Below, piece after piece: positions 25,876 through 55,174 of a DNA stretch of 64,000 nt. The stretch comes from Monarcha castaneiventris obscurior. Lineage: Eukaryota > Chordata > Aves > Passeriformes > Monarchidae. Position numbers and translations under genes: made by a program. The DNA lies in NCBI GenBank assembly GCA_026261815.1, contig JAMPIT010000493.1:1267001-1331000 (forward strand), written 5' to 3'. How positions within the stretch are numbered: the first letter of the stretch is position 1; every line of letters starts with the position of its first letter. A model generated the notes under the pieces. That model ran no database searches, had not been told where the DNA came from, and saw only the letters and a program-made list of their open reading frames with translations.

Positions 25876-27843
25876 CCTCCTGTAGTCTCATTCTCAGGAG
25901 ACTACCTGCACCTTGCTCTCAGCAGCTTATGACACAGTGCTGTTCCTCAGGATGCAATCCAAAGTCCTGCTGTGCTCCTAGGCCATGCCACTGACCCTAG
26001 CCCACCATGTCAATGACTGGTTACTCAGTGCAATACTCTGCTTTATGAACCTGCAGAAAAACAGTAGTTATTTGTTTAGGAGTAGCTGTGCAAAACCAAC
26101 AGAAAATTACAAACTGCAAGGCAAGTCTAGTAACCCTTACCAGACTGTCATTGTTCATTCCAGAGTATCCAGGCATCAACATGGCACTGTCATGTAATCC
26201 TCCCAGCCCTCTTGCCTGCTTTGGGTACAAAGTTTGCTGTTTGCTCTTGCCCCAGCTACACAGTCCTTGGTTCTTTGAGACTCAAAGCACAGTGGGCAGA
26301 GCACAGCAGCTCCTGCAAGGTTCTGCATGGAGCTGGCTTTAGCAGGACAACCCCTACCTTCACTGCACTGGCTCCTTTCTGCTGGCAGTGCAGCTCTTTC
26401 CCATTTCATAAAGTGGAATTCACTTTTGGTTTGTGTTGGCTCTGACTCATGGCAGGTGCCAGAGCCTGGCTTTCCCACCTGGCACCTGATTTCCCAGGCT
26501 GGCTGCATCCAGGACTGTGCCCGTGTTGGCACAGCACACCCTGCACGTAGGTCTGGCTGGTTTGGAGGGGAGGATCCTGAGGGCACGAGGGCAGGTTTGG
26601 GCTCAGGGCCTGGTGGTAGTAGTGCAGCTCTGTGGAAGGCCTGTGGTGCACTTTGAGCACTGCCAAGTGCATACAATGAGAAATAAACAGATTGAAAGAA
26701 ATGCACGGCCATGGTCACAAGCCCTCACAGCTCGAGTTACTGCAGAGCAGCTTGGCCTGTGCTGAGCCATGATGGGCCAGGGCAGCACAAGAGCACTGCT
26801 GTGCTGGGGATCCTCAGAGAAGCACAGCCCTGTCCAACACACCAGTCACAGAGCCTGCCATGCCACAGACCACATGCTGAGGCCCTGGTTCAGTCATCAC
26901 TAGGCAAGGTGATCCACAGGAACCTGAACCACATCAGGTGGCACCAAATGGGGGGTAAATATTGACTTTATCACCAGCCTGACCTTTAAGTGAGCAGCCA
27001 AGGGTGGACTGTGCACAGTGACCACACCCACTGTGCTGTGTTCTGACGGACACATGGATGCCCAACAAGCACAGAGGTGCTGGCAAAGCCAGACTGAGGA
27101 GGCTAATTTGTTAGGCTGCTGGAAAAATAACTTGACCATGAATGAGGGACTTGTGGCTCTCGTCTTCTGGATGAACTGATGGAGCCTTTGTCTGCAGCAG
27201 TGCTGGATGTGCACAGGGATGGCTTAAAAGATTGGGACTGTGCCAAGTGGCCTTCTTCCAGGAGCTAGCATGAGACTGACCCCCAAGGGGGTGGGATTGC
27301 ATTTGGTGGCAGCACTTTATAAGCTATCCAATGCCCACTCAGTTCCCTGACCACTTGTTCCTGCCTGCTAACATTGCTGCTGTGTAGCAGTCCAGCTGAA
27401 TATGGAATCACAAGGGAGACCAACTTGGCTGGTTGATCCAGCCGGAAAACTCTTCTGGGAAAGTGGTGATTTTTCCTCTGACAGCTTAATGTGCAACTTT
27501 TCACAGTGCAAGGTAAATTAAACAGAAATAATTGAGACATAAAAAAGTGGAAATCCACACCAGAGAAAGAAAAAGGATCTTAAAAGGATGAGAATAAGTT
27601 GGGGAGGGAATTTGTGATGCCTGCGAAGAGGAAAAAGGGCCTCTCAAACATTCCTGATGCTGAAGAGCCACTCAGAAATGGAGAGCTTCAGGTGGAAAGA
27701 AGTGAATACCCTCCTGGATCCAAAGGATTTGTGTTTCAATGCACGCTTTCAGCAAGTTGTTTGGAGCCTTACAATACTATGTGGCATCTCTCTCACTCTC
27801 ATGGGTGTGGTTGAAAATAAAGCAGGCGGCCCCATGCCCTGAG

Positions 27844-28483
27844 CTCAGAGATAGGTGCACACCCTCAGGCAGGGCCTGCCCTAAGCACGGCTGGGCACTG
27901 CTGATGGCACTGAGGGCTGGCCCTGCACCCTCAGCAAACTCACAGCTGCCTCTGCCCTCACCTCCTGCGCTCCAAGGCTACACCAAATTGCCCCTCAGCC
28001 TTCACAAGGGCCATTGCTAGAGGAGGGGACAAGGCTGCAGGAAGCTTTGGAGGAGGCCCATGGCAGGAGGAGGAGGCCCATAGCAGGAGGATCAGCCCCA
28101 TCACGTGTCTCCTTTCACCCTCAATGTCAAAAGCCCAAAATAGCCCACTCTCCTAAGACTCCTGTGCGGGGTCGTGCCTGTTTGTGGGGATGATTTGCTT
28201 CCACTAATAGCGCCTGAAGACATTCCTGGGCGGGTAGGCTGCCTTCTATGTCGCAGTGCAATGTGCTGCCCTGAAGGAGCTGGACACGTGTGCTGTGTCC
28301 CAAGACAGCAGCTGCTATTCTTACCCCAGAGAGACTTGCTGCAGCACAGCTCCATTGCCAGCTGAAAAGTTAAACGGGGCCCAGCACCGTGGCTGTGGCC
28401 ATTCCCTCCTGGGATGTGCTGCCCACGTACTTCCAGCAGTCAGTCAGGGCTCCTTGGAGTGGATGGGGCATCCCCTCTCTTGT
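27844..28483 (+). repeat. Intergenic duplicated block, copy 1
   Basis: Nearly identical to 55175-55895, each copy lying downstream of one MYH gene. Differences are scattered substitutions, a short internal tandem duplication here at about 28053-28090, and one roughly 80-nt segment missing here near 28370. It matches no repeat family that I recognise. Confidence 0.92.
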
Positions 28484-31312
28484 AAAGCAACAGGTTAATG
28501 CAATGCCTGTGGACACAGAAGAGCATCTTTTGCTTTGCAGATCAGTAAGAGGCCCCAGTCCATGAATCCCTTCCCTGGTGAGGAAAGCAGAGGCAGGGCT
28601 TCCTCCATGAACAGCAGCACTGCAGAAAGTCTTGTCCCCTCTCTCAGCCAAGTGGGGCAGGAGCGGCCTGAACAGGTCCAGATCAGATAGAGCTGGGTCC
28701 CAATGCATTATGTGTGAGCAGATGAACTTGATGTATTGTGACTCTTGTTGCAGAAAAAAATTGGTAAGAGAGAGTGTGGAAGGGTAACTGCAGAACTGAG
28801 GTGGGGGTGAAACTGTGCTGGGGAGTTCAGAAAGTGTCTAGGAGAAGGAAAGCAAGATGGATGTATGCAAGGAAAAGAAATAAGTGATAAGATGATAGAG
28901 GATGTGGGAGTGGAAGAAATGACAACTCAGAACAGGTTTGAGGACAAAAGGTCAGAAGTCTGTGGGGAAACTGCTGGGAAACACTACAATGATAATCTGC
29001 GGACAACTAACTCATTCCCCATCTCTGAAAGTCTTTGTAAAGCTTAATTTTAGTTTTGAAGAACTCTTTTGCTGCATTTATTCTGTGGTTTCATTAGTGC
29101 TGACAAGGTACAAGGCTCGTCACTCACGCCCAGGTGCGATGCTGAGCAGAGCTGCCTGTGCTGCAGAGAACAAATCCTCAGGCAGCATTTCCCAAACCCA
29201 GGAACACAAGCTGTACTGGGAGGACGGAGTGAAAATCTAGACCTTCCCAGAGGGCTGAAGAATTCAGGGGCTACTCCCAGGCACAGCCTGGAAGCCCCCA
29301 ACATGACCAGACCTCAGTTCCCCAGGCAGGGCAGGTAGCTCGGGCTGGGGTCAGCAGCCTCAGGAGCTGCTTTTCTTCTGGCAGAGGGTGAATGGATGGA
29401 GGTGGTGCAGAGTAGCCCAAGTCCCACCCCACAGGGACCTGGCTTGTCAGTCTTTGGGAGTTCACCCTGTGTGGCATATGTTTTATGAAGAATCATCCAA
29501 GGAAAAACCTGGAGCTGTTCTGCTTTGCACAAATGATTTGCCCTTCAGGAGTAGCAGGGACTTGTGTCCTTCCCTTGGATGAACACAGAGAGCAATTAAA
29601 GAAATGTTTAGCCTGACCCAAAAGGGAATCTGTCTGCCAATATAAAATAATGAAACTGTTGATAAACTTCGTAAGGATGCAAAAGGAACTTTTCTGCAAG
29701 AACAAGTTAGTTCAGAAATGTCACTAGAAAATTCTGCTATGTATCCTGTTAGCAACTTCACTGCAGTGAGTGTCACTCCGAAAATTCTGTGGTAATCCAC
29801 TAGGTTGTCTTAGCCTTGAAAAGTCTAATTTTCAAAGTCAGCAGATTAATAGAAATTCCATACCAGTATATTTCCATTTACAGCACTGAAATCGGCCCAG
29901 AAGTAGGATTTGTGCATCTGTCCCAAGTGAGTGCCAACCAAGGAAGATACCACCTCATCGTTGTCTTTTTTAGGATACAGTTGCTGCTTGTGCTAATAAT
30001 ATTATGCACCTAATCCTAGTTCTCCTTCCCTCCCCCTTTTGCCACTTGCCTGTCTTTTGACTTTGTCTTACCCGGAGGCGTCTTAGCCTGCCCACCCCAC
30101 TCCCCTGCTCTGTAACGTGAGCTCCTCAGCTGCTGTGGTGGGTGACAGAAAGGACATCCTGAATGTCACCCCCTAGGCCAGCTCTTCCGCTGGTGTTTTC
30201 TGGGAACATGAGGAGTCTGATTAACAGCACAACTCTGATACTCAGTGAAGAGTTCTCACCCCCAAATGAAAGTTTGCTGCTTTACCTGTCTCCCCACTGC
30301 TCTGTGGGCTGGGCTATGCCACTCTTGAGTCTCATTGTCACTGAGAGGAACCTGACTTCAGACGCACGCCCAAGCATAGCTGCTTGTCACCAAGTCGGTT
30401 CCCTGTGTGACATCATGTTAAGAGAGTTGATAACACACCAAATGTATATGTAAACAGTGAACAGGTGTATGTAGGTTCTACATTATGGGATAGCTACCAC
30501 AGTTTATCAGGGTCTGGGCACCAGTCACCCAGCAAGCTGATTTGGTTGAAGTAGGGCAGAGTAATCATCAGTAGTGACCTGCCATGTACAGGACTGACTT
30601 CTTTTCCCCTTAGCTGTAATGTGTGCTCAGACCAGCAGCACATCCACGCAGATCCTGCTCATTCCTGGTGCCCCCCATGGCCCTGAGCACATCTCAGTTC
30701 CTGGTCAGGGCATCAGGGACCTGGATCAGCAGAGGAGGAGCTGCAGTGACCTATCCCCACACACAAGGAGACACCTCTGTCTATGTAAGGCACCTGAGCC
30801 TGCTCTCCAGGCCCTTGACCCACAGCAGGAGTTTCCTACTGGAGCAGAAGCTGAGCAGCTCTGAGCTCTCTCCAGCCTCCCAGGGCTCACTAGCAGGGTG
30901 TGCAAGGGGATCCCTGTTGAAGAGCATATCTGCTCTATCCCGTGACCATTACAGGCTCCACGTGGGGGTACAAATAGGTCACTGAGACCTGAGAAGGCCA
31001 AAGGCTTCTTGGGCTTCATATAGAGATAGCAGGAATGTGCTTGTGCTTCTGTCTCCTATTACTAGCAGGGACACACAGAACACATTGCCATTTTCAGTAC
31101 AGTTTCCCACACGTAAATTACTTGCTTTTTGCTCCATTCACACGACATTTTTCACCATCTTGAGGCAGTTTGTTCTCTAGAAGGCTTCACCACCTAGGTG
31201 GAATGCCATGCAGAGGGTGGGTGCCTGGGGAGATTGGGATGATGACAAACGTCTTGGGTGTAAGAGTCTGACTGTTCCTTTGAACTCACCCAGTACAGCC
31301 AGTCAGAGTCAC

Positions 31313-31395
31313 ACAGACCACAGAAGGCTTTGGGTTGAAGGGACCGTTAAACACCACCTAATCCAATCTCCCTGACATGGGCAGGGACATCAAGC
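31313..31395 (-). mobile_element. CR1 LINE 3' fragment, antisense
   Basis: Reads as the reverse complement of a CR1 3' end, with 'gggttgaagggacc', 'caccacctaatccaatctccc' and 'gggcagggacatc'. It is short and diverged. Confidence 0.75.
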
Positions 31396-33371
31396 AATCT
31401 TATTTCCTTCAATGTTATGTTATGGTCAGAAATAACCCACGGAGGCGATGTTAGTGCTGTTCACTGTATCATACACATATTTTCTGAGAAATGGCACCTG
31501 GCAACTCAGAATGAAAAAAAATGTTTGTACCACACCCCTGAATTCCTGTGATGGGCCTGGGGAAATGCTTACCAGCATACAGCTACCACTGAGAATATGT
31601 CCAGCCTGTGGTAATAAGAGGAGTCTCCTGTGCTCTGCCTGCCCTGCTGCTCCTCACCTGGCGGAACTCCTTCCTGATGTGATGGGGCATTTTGCTGCCC
31701 CAGTGAGCTCCACAGATCTCTGACTGTCTGCAGGTCACGCTGCTCTTCAGGGACTGAAAGCAACCAAAGCCTGCTGCTGCTGAGGACATTTCAGCTGATG
31801 TTCATGAGAAGCAGAATTATGGATTTGGTGTTTTGGAGGGATATGCTTTGGCAAGTGGCACGAAATTAACTGTCTGTTAATTGAATGAAGTGAAATCAAA
31901 GATTTCACTGATGGCCATGGCTTCAGCTGCATGGGAGCAGCTACCTGGACATGTCCCCAGCCAGAGGGGCCACCTGGAAACTTCCCCTTGGAGGGCCATC
32001 TCTCTTGGTTAGGGAATCACAGAGCAGATAGCCTCAGAGTAGCTCCCAGGGGTAAAGACTGCAAATTCATTTTCCTACTGCAAAACCTCCAGCCATACAG
32101 GCCTTCCTTGTGGTTCCAGTTCATGAGCTTGATGAGTCTGAAAAGGCAGGAGGGGGAGGTTCCCAGTGGCCAACACACGGCATCTGCAGGAACTTCCCCT
32201 TCCGCTCCCCAGCCTGGCTGCTGCTAAAAAGTGCCTTCTCAATCCTTATCTCTCAGTTAACCACTGGGATGGGGAGAAGAAAATGCACATCTTAGAGGCT
32301 GGCAGAAAGGGGACGGCTGTCTGATAGCTGTCTCAAGAAGGATCTATTTTCAGCACGACTGAATCCTTTCTCCTCCATGGGGAATGTGCACCTTGATGAC
32401 ACTGCATTGCTGTGCAGAACAGTCTGTATCCAGAGATGGCTTTCAGCCTGCCTCTTCCCATTTATCTGTGCTGTGGTTTGCTTCTGGTCCCAGCGAAGTT
32501 CACCCTGCAGAGATGGAAATAGAATTGACAGAATATTAATGGTACCCAGGAAACACTGCAGTCTTCTTTTTGCTTTGAGGTGCCTGCACTTTTTTCAGCA
32601 GATTCCTTCCTGGACAGATTTCTCCTTGCTGTGCCTGGATATAGGAAATGGCAAAGTTTTCCCTGAAGTAATTTTTTTGGGATCTAGAGAGTGAAACTAC
32701 AGTGAAATCTGAATCACCCATTTCAGATTAGAGACTGCTTCTTTGTAAGAAACCACTATAGCAGTGTCATTTAGATGATACCCTGGTGAGAGAGATGAGC
32801 TTTGGTTTATAAATTAAACCTAATCCAAAGCAGATGCTCAGTAGCTTAGACTGCTTTCCAGGGATGCTTATGACAGCTGACCAAACACTTCACTTTTCTT
32901 TTCCTGAGCTTTATGTCATACACTACAACACTTAATGCTGGGTTATTTGCCCAACCATTTTTTGTACTTGCTCCTGTCTTCTCTTCCAGCCTCCACATAG
33001 TGGCTTTCCCCTGTAGACATTCACTAAGAGTTCATATACTACCTGTATGCTCTTACAGCTGCCATTGCTTCAGCCCTAATTTCCATCAAAAAGATATCTT
33101 AGAACAGCAACTCAAAGCACTGAAGGAGAAGTTCTTGTTTTCTGTGTCTTATTTTGTTAATGCAAAAGAGGAAAAAAGGAAACGGGTATGACTTCAGAGC
33201 TTTCAAGTGAAAGTAGTTGATCTTTTGACATTTTACCTTCTTTTTCTAACTTAATTAACAATACAGATAAACATGGCAGTAAGATTTGAGTTTCTGTGAT
33301 TCTACAGTTGCTGAGGCCCATTTAGCATCAAGTGTTTTCTCTGTTAAGAGCAATGTGCAGCTGAGCACTGT

Positions 33372-34070
33372 TGAGGCAAAACCCTGAGGTCAGTCTGGGA
33401 CCCAATAATGCAAAGCAAGCACAAAGCCCTGAACCTGGAGAGGAACAAGCCCAGGCACAAGTATATTCTGGGTGCTGACCAGCTGAAAAGCAGCTTTTCA
33501 AAAAAAGAGCCTGTGGGGGTTCTGGGGGACACCAAGTTGAACATGAGCCAACGATGTGTCCTTTCTGTGAAAAAGGTGAATGGTGCCTGCGTTAGGAGGA
33601 GTCTTGCAGCAGGTAGAGGGAGGTGATCCTTGCCCTTAATTCAGCACTGAGGCCACACGTGGAATGGTGTCCAGTGCTGAGCTCACCAGTATAAGAGAGA
33701 TATAGAGCTACTGGAGAGGGTCCAGGAAAGGGCCAGGAAGATGAATGAGAGACTGGAGCATCTCTGTCATAAGGGATGGCTGAAAGAGCAGAGGCTGTTC
33801 AGCCTGGAGAAGAGAACGATCAGGTGAATTTTATCCATGGATATAAATACCTGAAGGTGCACAGAGGATGGAACCAGGCTCTTTTCAGTGGTGCCCAGTG
33901 ACAAGACAAGAGGCAATGGGCACAATCTGACACACAGAAGGTTCCCTGTGAAAATCTGGGAAGACTTTTTTTCCTGTAAGGGTGACTGAGCACTGGCACA
34001 AGTTTCCCAGAGCTATTGTGAAATCTCCATCCTTGGAGATACTCAAAACCATCTGGATTAAAGCATCTCT
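33372..34070 (+). mobile_element. CR1 LINE 3' region, sense
   Basis: About 0.7 kb of CR1 in order: the end of ORF2 and 3' UTR phrases 'aacatgagccaacgatgtgtcc', 'ggagagggtccaggaaaggg', 'gctgttcagcctggagaag', and 'gagcactggcacaagtttccc'. It is truncated before the terminal octamers. Confidence 0.9.
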
Positions 34071-34448
34071 TCCACTGCTGTGTCTTGCTTCACAACCCTA
34101 TTCTGAGACTTGGACCATTTTCAAAAAAGATTTTATGTTCTACCACTGGGCTATGGGGACCTAGTGACACTAAATTCAGTCCCCAAATCACTGATGATTA
34201 TCAATATCTGAAGACACCTCAACTCAGTGATTGCTTCCCGTTCAAACCAGACCTTCCCTCAGCTGCCTGCCCAGAGCTGCCTGCCCGTGTGCCTCACTCC
34301 TGCCTCTTGCACAGCTGGGCCCACATCCTGCACAGCACAGCACAACAACAAAGACCCAGAGGAGCTCTGTGAGTAGAATGGCTTTGTTGTTGGCCACTGG
34401 GAAGGCAACATCTCCAAAGTCAGGTGGTCTAGCCCAGTGCTCTCAGCT

Positions 34449-34475
34449 ATAGAATCATAGAATCATGGCTCTAGG
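34449..34475 (-). mobile_element. Short CR1 3'-terminal remnant
   Basis: Contains the duplicated AGAATCAT motif that marks the CR1 3' end in antisense. What follows is not clearly CR1. Confidence 0.5.
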
Positions 34476-35796
34476 TGGGGTGGGGTGTGGGGAAGTGCAA
34501 TGCCTCGCCAAGGCAAGGCCTGACCCTCCCTTCCCACACACACATCCCAAAATGTCTCAGGACATCAATCTTTTCAGTCTTTTCAGTCTCTCACATCTGG
34601 TTAGCCAGGACTGATGATAAATGATGGAGAGGGTCTGGGCAAGTTCTTCTGACAGTTCCCTCAGTGGCCTCAGGTGAATCCTGTCTGGCCTCACAGACTG
34701 GCAAGAGTCTAAGCTCAAGTCACTGACTAATTCCTCCTGGATTGCAGGGAGTCCATTCTGCTCCCCCTTCCTGACTAACAGCTTAAGGGGCTGGTTGCCC
34801 TGAGGATAACCACTCTTTCTGTGGAAGACTGAGGCAAAGAAGGCGTTAAGTACCTCGGGCTAAATCTGACAGGATTTAAATCAGCTCACATGACTGTGCT
34901 CTATTCCTAAAACAAGACCAGTCTCTCTCCAGCACTATCAGCAAATCCCCTTCCCCTCCTCCATCAGCATTGTGCAGGTATGTCTGCCACCCCCAGTGCT
35001 CTGGTATACCTGTGGTGTTTTGGACTGTCTAAATGTGCAAGATATTTGTGATTAAATGGAATTTCTGAACTGAGGATGTATCAGGTAGAGAGCATCTGGG
35101 ACTGCATGCTGACATGATGCATTTGTGCAAATATCCAAGTATTTGTACTGAATAGAAGATTTTTCTATCATCTGTAAGTAGGTGTGCTGGTTTTAGTTGG
35201 AAGGCATTTCAAATCAGTTATCCTTCCTAGGGTTACAGGCATTGGTTAAGGATAAGTTGCCAGCAAAAGCAGGGAGCATCTTTCTCATTGTCATGAACCT
35301 GCAGATCAAGAGTGTCAGCAGGTATAACCCATCACAAGGTTCACAAAAACAGTTTTTATAGAATCTCCCACTTATTTGCAATCTGAAGTGTGTGCAGAGA
35401 GGCACACAGGCACATGCCTCTGTGTGTGTGTGTGTGCAGTCTTCCTGATACCCCTAAAGCTGCCTCACATCTGTCAGGCATCATCTTAAAAGCCCAGGTA
35501 GAACCCAGCCTCTCCCTGCTGCAGTGTTTGGCTGACCACCCTGCTGTGCCTGTCACCTTCCTCACCTCTTATACATCTGCACTTCTGCTTTCAGGGTTAA
35601 ACCAACAAAACTGCCAGAAGGTTTGAATAATGCTAATTTATCTTTTAACATCCTGTTTTATCTATTGTACAGCTGGGATAGCTGCAGCACAGACATACCA
35701 AGCAATCCATCCCAGGCTGTGCAGTGAGTCGGTGGGAAAGCCAGCAATAAAATCCATAAGTCCTGAATCCAAGTTCTTTAAGTGCTTTGACTAGTC

Positions 35797-36039
35797 CAGA
35801 TTCTCTCCTTAACACCCTTGGGAGATTGTTTATAGGAGATGTATTCATATAGCCACTAAGACATCAAAATTTTCTAATTATATCTAGTCATGTCAAATGA
35901 CAATTATGCCCTTAGTTCAGTTTGCCAGACAATGCTTTACCAAAGAGGGTTTGCCAAAATATTTTTGACCGAAGAAAGAGCAGGCATCTGTAGCATCTGC
36001 AGACGAGATCGTATAAAACGTCCCTGCAACACGTCTGCC
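35797..36039 (+). promoter_or_regulatory. Gene B proximal promoter
   Basis: TATAAAA lies at 36012-36018. Upstream, in order, are an A/T-rich MEF2-like element CTAATTATAT (35874-35883), a conserved GACAATTATGCCC block near 35899, and a pair of CATCTG E-boxes at 35985-35990 and 35994-35999, the second ending 12 nt before TATA. The whole stretch aligns with 63690-63896 before gene C, keeping the same order and spacing. E-boxes and MEF2 sites are the usual targets of MyoD-family and MEF2 factors in muscle genes; factor use here is inferred. Confidence 0.85.
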
Positions 36040-36062
36040 CTGGCTCCACAGAAAGCTCCAAG
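36040..36062 (+). other. Gene B exon 1 (5' UTR)
   Basis: Exon 1 starts about 25-30 nt after TATA (exact start site inferred) and ends at donor CCAAG/gtaaga, 36062/36063. The same arrangement is seen at 63925-63947. Confidence 0.7.
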
Positions 36063-36251
36063 GTAAGAGCATGGGGTCTGCAGGCTGGCAGGAAGGGGAT
36101 GGCAGCCTAATGTGCCACAAAATTCCTGCTGCCTCCAGTGCTCCTGTCCAGGAGGGGACTCCATTATAAATCTGTTTTCAAGGCACCTGCATGTTTTCAC
36201 TCTTGATTTCTGCACAGCAGCAATTTGGGAACTGCTATTTCTGTTTTACAG

Positions 36252-36293
36252 TCCTGACCAGCTGCCAGCCCACACACCTGGGTGTCACGAGAG
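36252..36293 (+). other. Gene B exon 2 (5' UTR)
   Basis: A 42-nt exon bounded by a pyrimidine-rich acceptor (ttttacag, ending 36251) and a strong donor (gtaaga). A short untranslated second exon is usual in vertebrate sarcomeric MYH genes. No ATG occurs in it. Confidence 0.65.
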
Positions 36294-37540
36294 GTAAGAA
36301 CCTGATTTACTGATTCTAGGGTCAGAGACAGATCCTTTTCGGTGGGGTGTCAGGAAGGGTCACTGGTTCACCCTATATGCAAACCTGGTGGGACTGCAGT
36401 AGAAAGTGGTGAGGGTGCCCAAAGGCTGCGTTTGAAGCCTCTGACCACTGATGGCAGAACAGAAAATCTCCACGGGGAAAATCTTCACTTCTGCTTATCC
36501 GACCTAATCAAGGTGTGCTGCATTCCCATCTTTGCTATGGCAGGAGGAGGATGGGACCAAATAAGCACAGCAGGAAAAAAAAAGTAAAATCCTGTATTCT
36601 GCCTAAGAATATATTAATTATTAAATCATCTGAACATACAGACCTTCTAACCACCTTTGTAAAGTGCCAGAATTCTCAGCTTTCTTAGATACCCATCTTC
36701 TTGCTCCAGACAAAAAATATATTTATTACCTAAAGAATAAAGAGGGAATAAAGAATAAAAGAGGGAATAATAGAGGATTTTCAAGTGCAGTTGGCTAAAT
36801 TTAGGTACCCTACATGTTTAATAAATAGTTTAAAGGAATACTTTTTTTAAAAACTTTTTAAAATTTTGAGAACTCATGTGGTCCTAGAGTTTTTCAATAA
36901 GTATTTATTTGGGATCTTAATATAGCCTTGGAAATTCCAATTTCAGTGCTTGAATTTTATTTCATCTAAGTCATAACTTTGGGGCTGAAATTATTTAGGT
37001 ATTGTAGCAAAGGGTGACAAATACATAGAGCCAATTAAATTGTGGCAGAATATTAAAAGGTCACAAAGGCTGCACTTTTTTCAGTGGACAGCTTCATTAG
37101 CAAAATTTATTAACTACCCACTACCTTTCCATTACCATTTAATAGGTAAATGCCCCACAGATTCATTGTTCTCCAAGACTGTAGGTCACCTACCCTACAG
37201 TTTTTCAGTAGTTTAATTTCACTGTCCATCCTTTTAACAAATTCTTCTATTTCCATTCCTAATAGTGATGTCTTAGTGAAACTTTTTCAACAAATTCACT
37301 CGTCTTACAGGCACAGTATTCTTAAAGCACCAAATCCACAGCTCTGAAAAGGTCATTAATGAACACTTGAAGACCTAGACTACATCCATGAAAGCCTCTT
37401 ATTTTCTAAGTTGACATAAAATTAAGCTTCGAGTTATCTCAGGTTAAAAAACCCAGAGTATGAAGAGACACCAATGCGTAGGATAAAATTTTCTCAAATC
37501 TTATAGAATAAATAATCAGTGCCGTATTTTTTCTCCTCAG
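36294..37540 (+). other. Intron 2 of gene B
   Basis: A 1.2 kb AT-rich intron before the start-codon exon. I see no repeat family or gene in it. Early introns of muscle genes often hold enhancers, but nothing specific is visible. Confidence 0.6.
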
Positions 37541-37576
37541 AGTTGTCTGCTGACATATCCTCAGTAAACTGCAGAC

Positions 37577-53343
<15,767 letters not shown>

Positions 53344-53470
53344 TACTGTCATGAGGCAGCAAAGTGACCTGAGGGCTGCACAAAATGTGAACCTCTCGGT
53401 CACTTTCCTTCTGCCATGAGTCTTTGTACCCACCTCAGTGTCTAGTGAATAAATACTGTAGATCCCTCTG
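53344..53470 (+). terminator. Gene B 3' UTR and polyadenylation signal
   Basis: A short 3' UTR of about 125 nt with AATAAA at 53448-53453. Cleavage is expected about 15-25 nt later. Short 3' UTRs are typical of sarcomeric MYH genes. Confidence 0.85.
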
Positions 53471-55174
53471 CATACACCCTATGACCAGTGCCTTCTTTGG
53501 GTTTTGTTTTCCTTGGACAATTGCATTGCAGAAGAAGTTCCCTTACTTTTCCTGTCTGGGAGAAGGGAGAAGCTGGTGTCAGCGCTGGGTTGAGGATCCA
53601 CAAGCTTAGAGGCTGGCCATTCCCGTGGAGACTCCTGAAAATCCAGCCTGTGCTCTCTCCTGTCTCCAGCAGCTCCTTGTCCAGCTCCTGCCTTCAAGTC
53701 CTCCTAATGCTTCTCCCATTGTCCTTTCAGCACAGCTTCTTTCCCATGGGAGAGGCAAGAGAGGGTGATCCTTTTCCCTTTCCCTGCTCCCGTTTGTGAT
53801 GCTGGCTCTCACAAACCCTGAACACCAATCTCTGAGTAAGTCATCGGAAGTTGCTGTGCACTGCACTGTGAAAGATGGACAGTACCTTGACAGAGACAAT
53901 TTCAGTCACAGAGAGCACGGTTACAACAGTGTCCAACAGTGTCCCTACATTGTGCCATCTCCCTCACCCTAGATTTCTTCAGCTGCTGCCACCAGCTGCT
54001 GCCAGTTTCTCCTGAGTGGGCAAAAGACTGAGCCTGCCTGGGGCCATGTGCTGGAAGGACTCTCAGGACTCTGCCGTAGCACCCATCTCTCACACACCAC
54101 ATGGCTCCAACACACCTCTTCACCACATCGACCCAAAGGGCAGCCTTGTCACTCCTGAAGCTCTCACTGTCAGCCACCTCAGAGGAATCCAGATTGCAGA
54201 AGTCCTTAACACAGACCAGAGTGGTGTGAAGAAACACATTAGCAGCAACTGGGGTGTGAAGTGCAGTTGGCACGGAAAGGAAATAAGCAGACAAAGGAGC
54301 AGGGGCCAGTGCAGGCAGTGATGTGTAAACCTTGTGTCAGTCCACAGCTTTCTACTGCTGTTGACTGTAGAAGCACTGGTATTCATAAGCAGAGGTTTGT
54401 GCTCTCTGGAGCATTGAGGCCAACAGGATTACAAGGTTTTCAAGGAAGAGCTTACCTGTGGAGCTCCTTGGGGTGATGGGAAGTGATAAGGATTGACACT
54501 TGTCAGCATCTGCTTGGTCTAAGCTTGTAGAAGTCACTGCCAGAGGCATTGCATCCATATAGACACTCACATTGAAGGGGAGTTGAAACGGACCACTGTT
54601 GTTTGTTTGTTATACCCATGACAGCAATATCCAAAGGGCTCTCACCTTACCTGACTCCCAAGTGCAGCCTCACCAGCACAGCAGCTCTTCCTGGGAAGTC
54701 CAGCCTCCTTCCAGTGTCATTAGCAAGCACTGATGAGCACAGCCTCTTGGTGTTGTCTGCAGAGAGCCATGGGAGATGGTTCTTTAGGAGCAGACCTCAG
54801 CTTTCAATCACAGACCTTAAGAAAGCCAGCCAACACCTTGCAGAGATGCCGGACTATTCCTCCCCTTTCATGACACTGCACAACTTTTCCCAAGGGCTCT
54901 TGAGCAGACTCTTAACCTTGTTCCTCCCTCCTCATCCCCTGCAGTCTTTTTCCTTGCCTTAGCATGCATTGGGCTGTCGCTACAGCCAGGGCCTCTTGGC
55001 GTGAACCTTTGCCTGCCCAAGCCCACCTAGTAGCTAACTGCTTGTCTTGGGAGCAGTCCCACCTGAGGGCATCTCCAAAGCTTTGGGTGGGTCTGGGTAG
55101 AGTCTAGATGGCACACAAAATCTGTGACTATCCCTGTTAGTTGTAAAGGCTGGTACAAACATTAACTTCAGAGA

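Larger units (their letters stand above)
25876..35796. other. Intergenic interval between provirus and gene B promoter
   Basis: No gene is supported in this 9.9 kb. It holds a duplicated block (27844-28483), CR1 remnants (31313-31395, 33372-34070, 34449-34475), a stretch at 34570-34860 that may be a degenerate 5' CR1 fragment, a (TG)8 at 35421-35436, and segments related to the B-C interval (30080-30200; 34885-35130). Many short open frames exist on both strands, none with family-like sequence. By position it corresponds to the mammalian interval that carries the fast-Myh enhancer region, so regulatory elements are expected. Confidence 0.6.
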
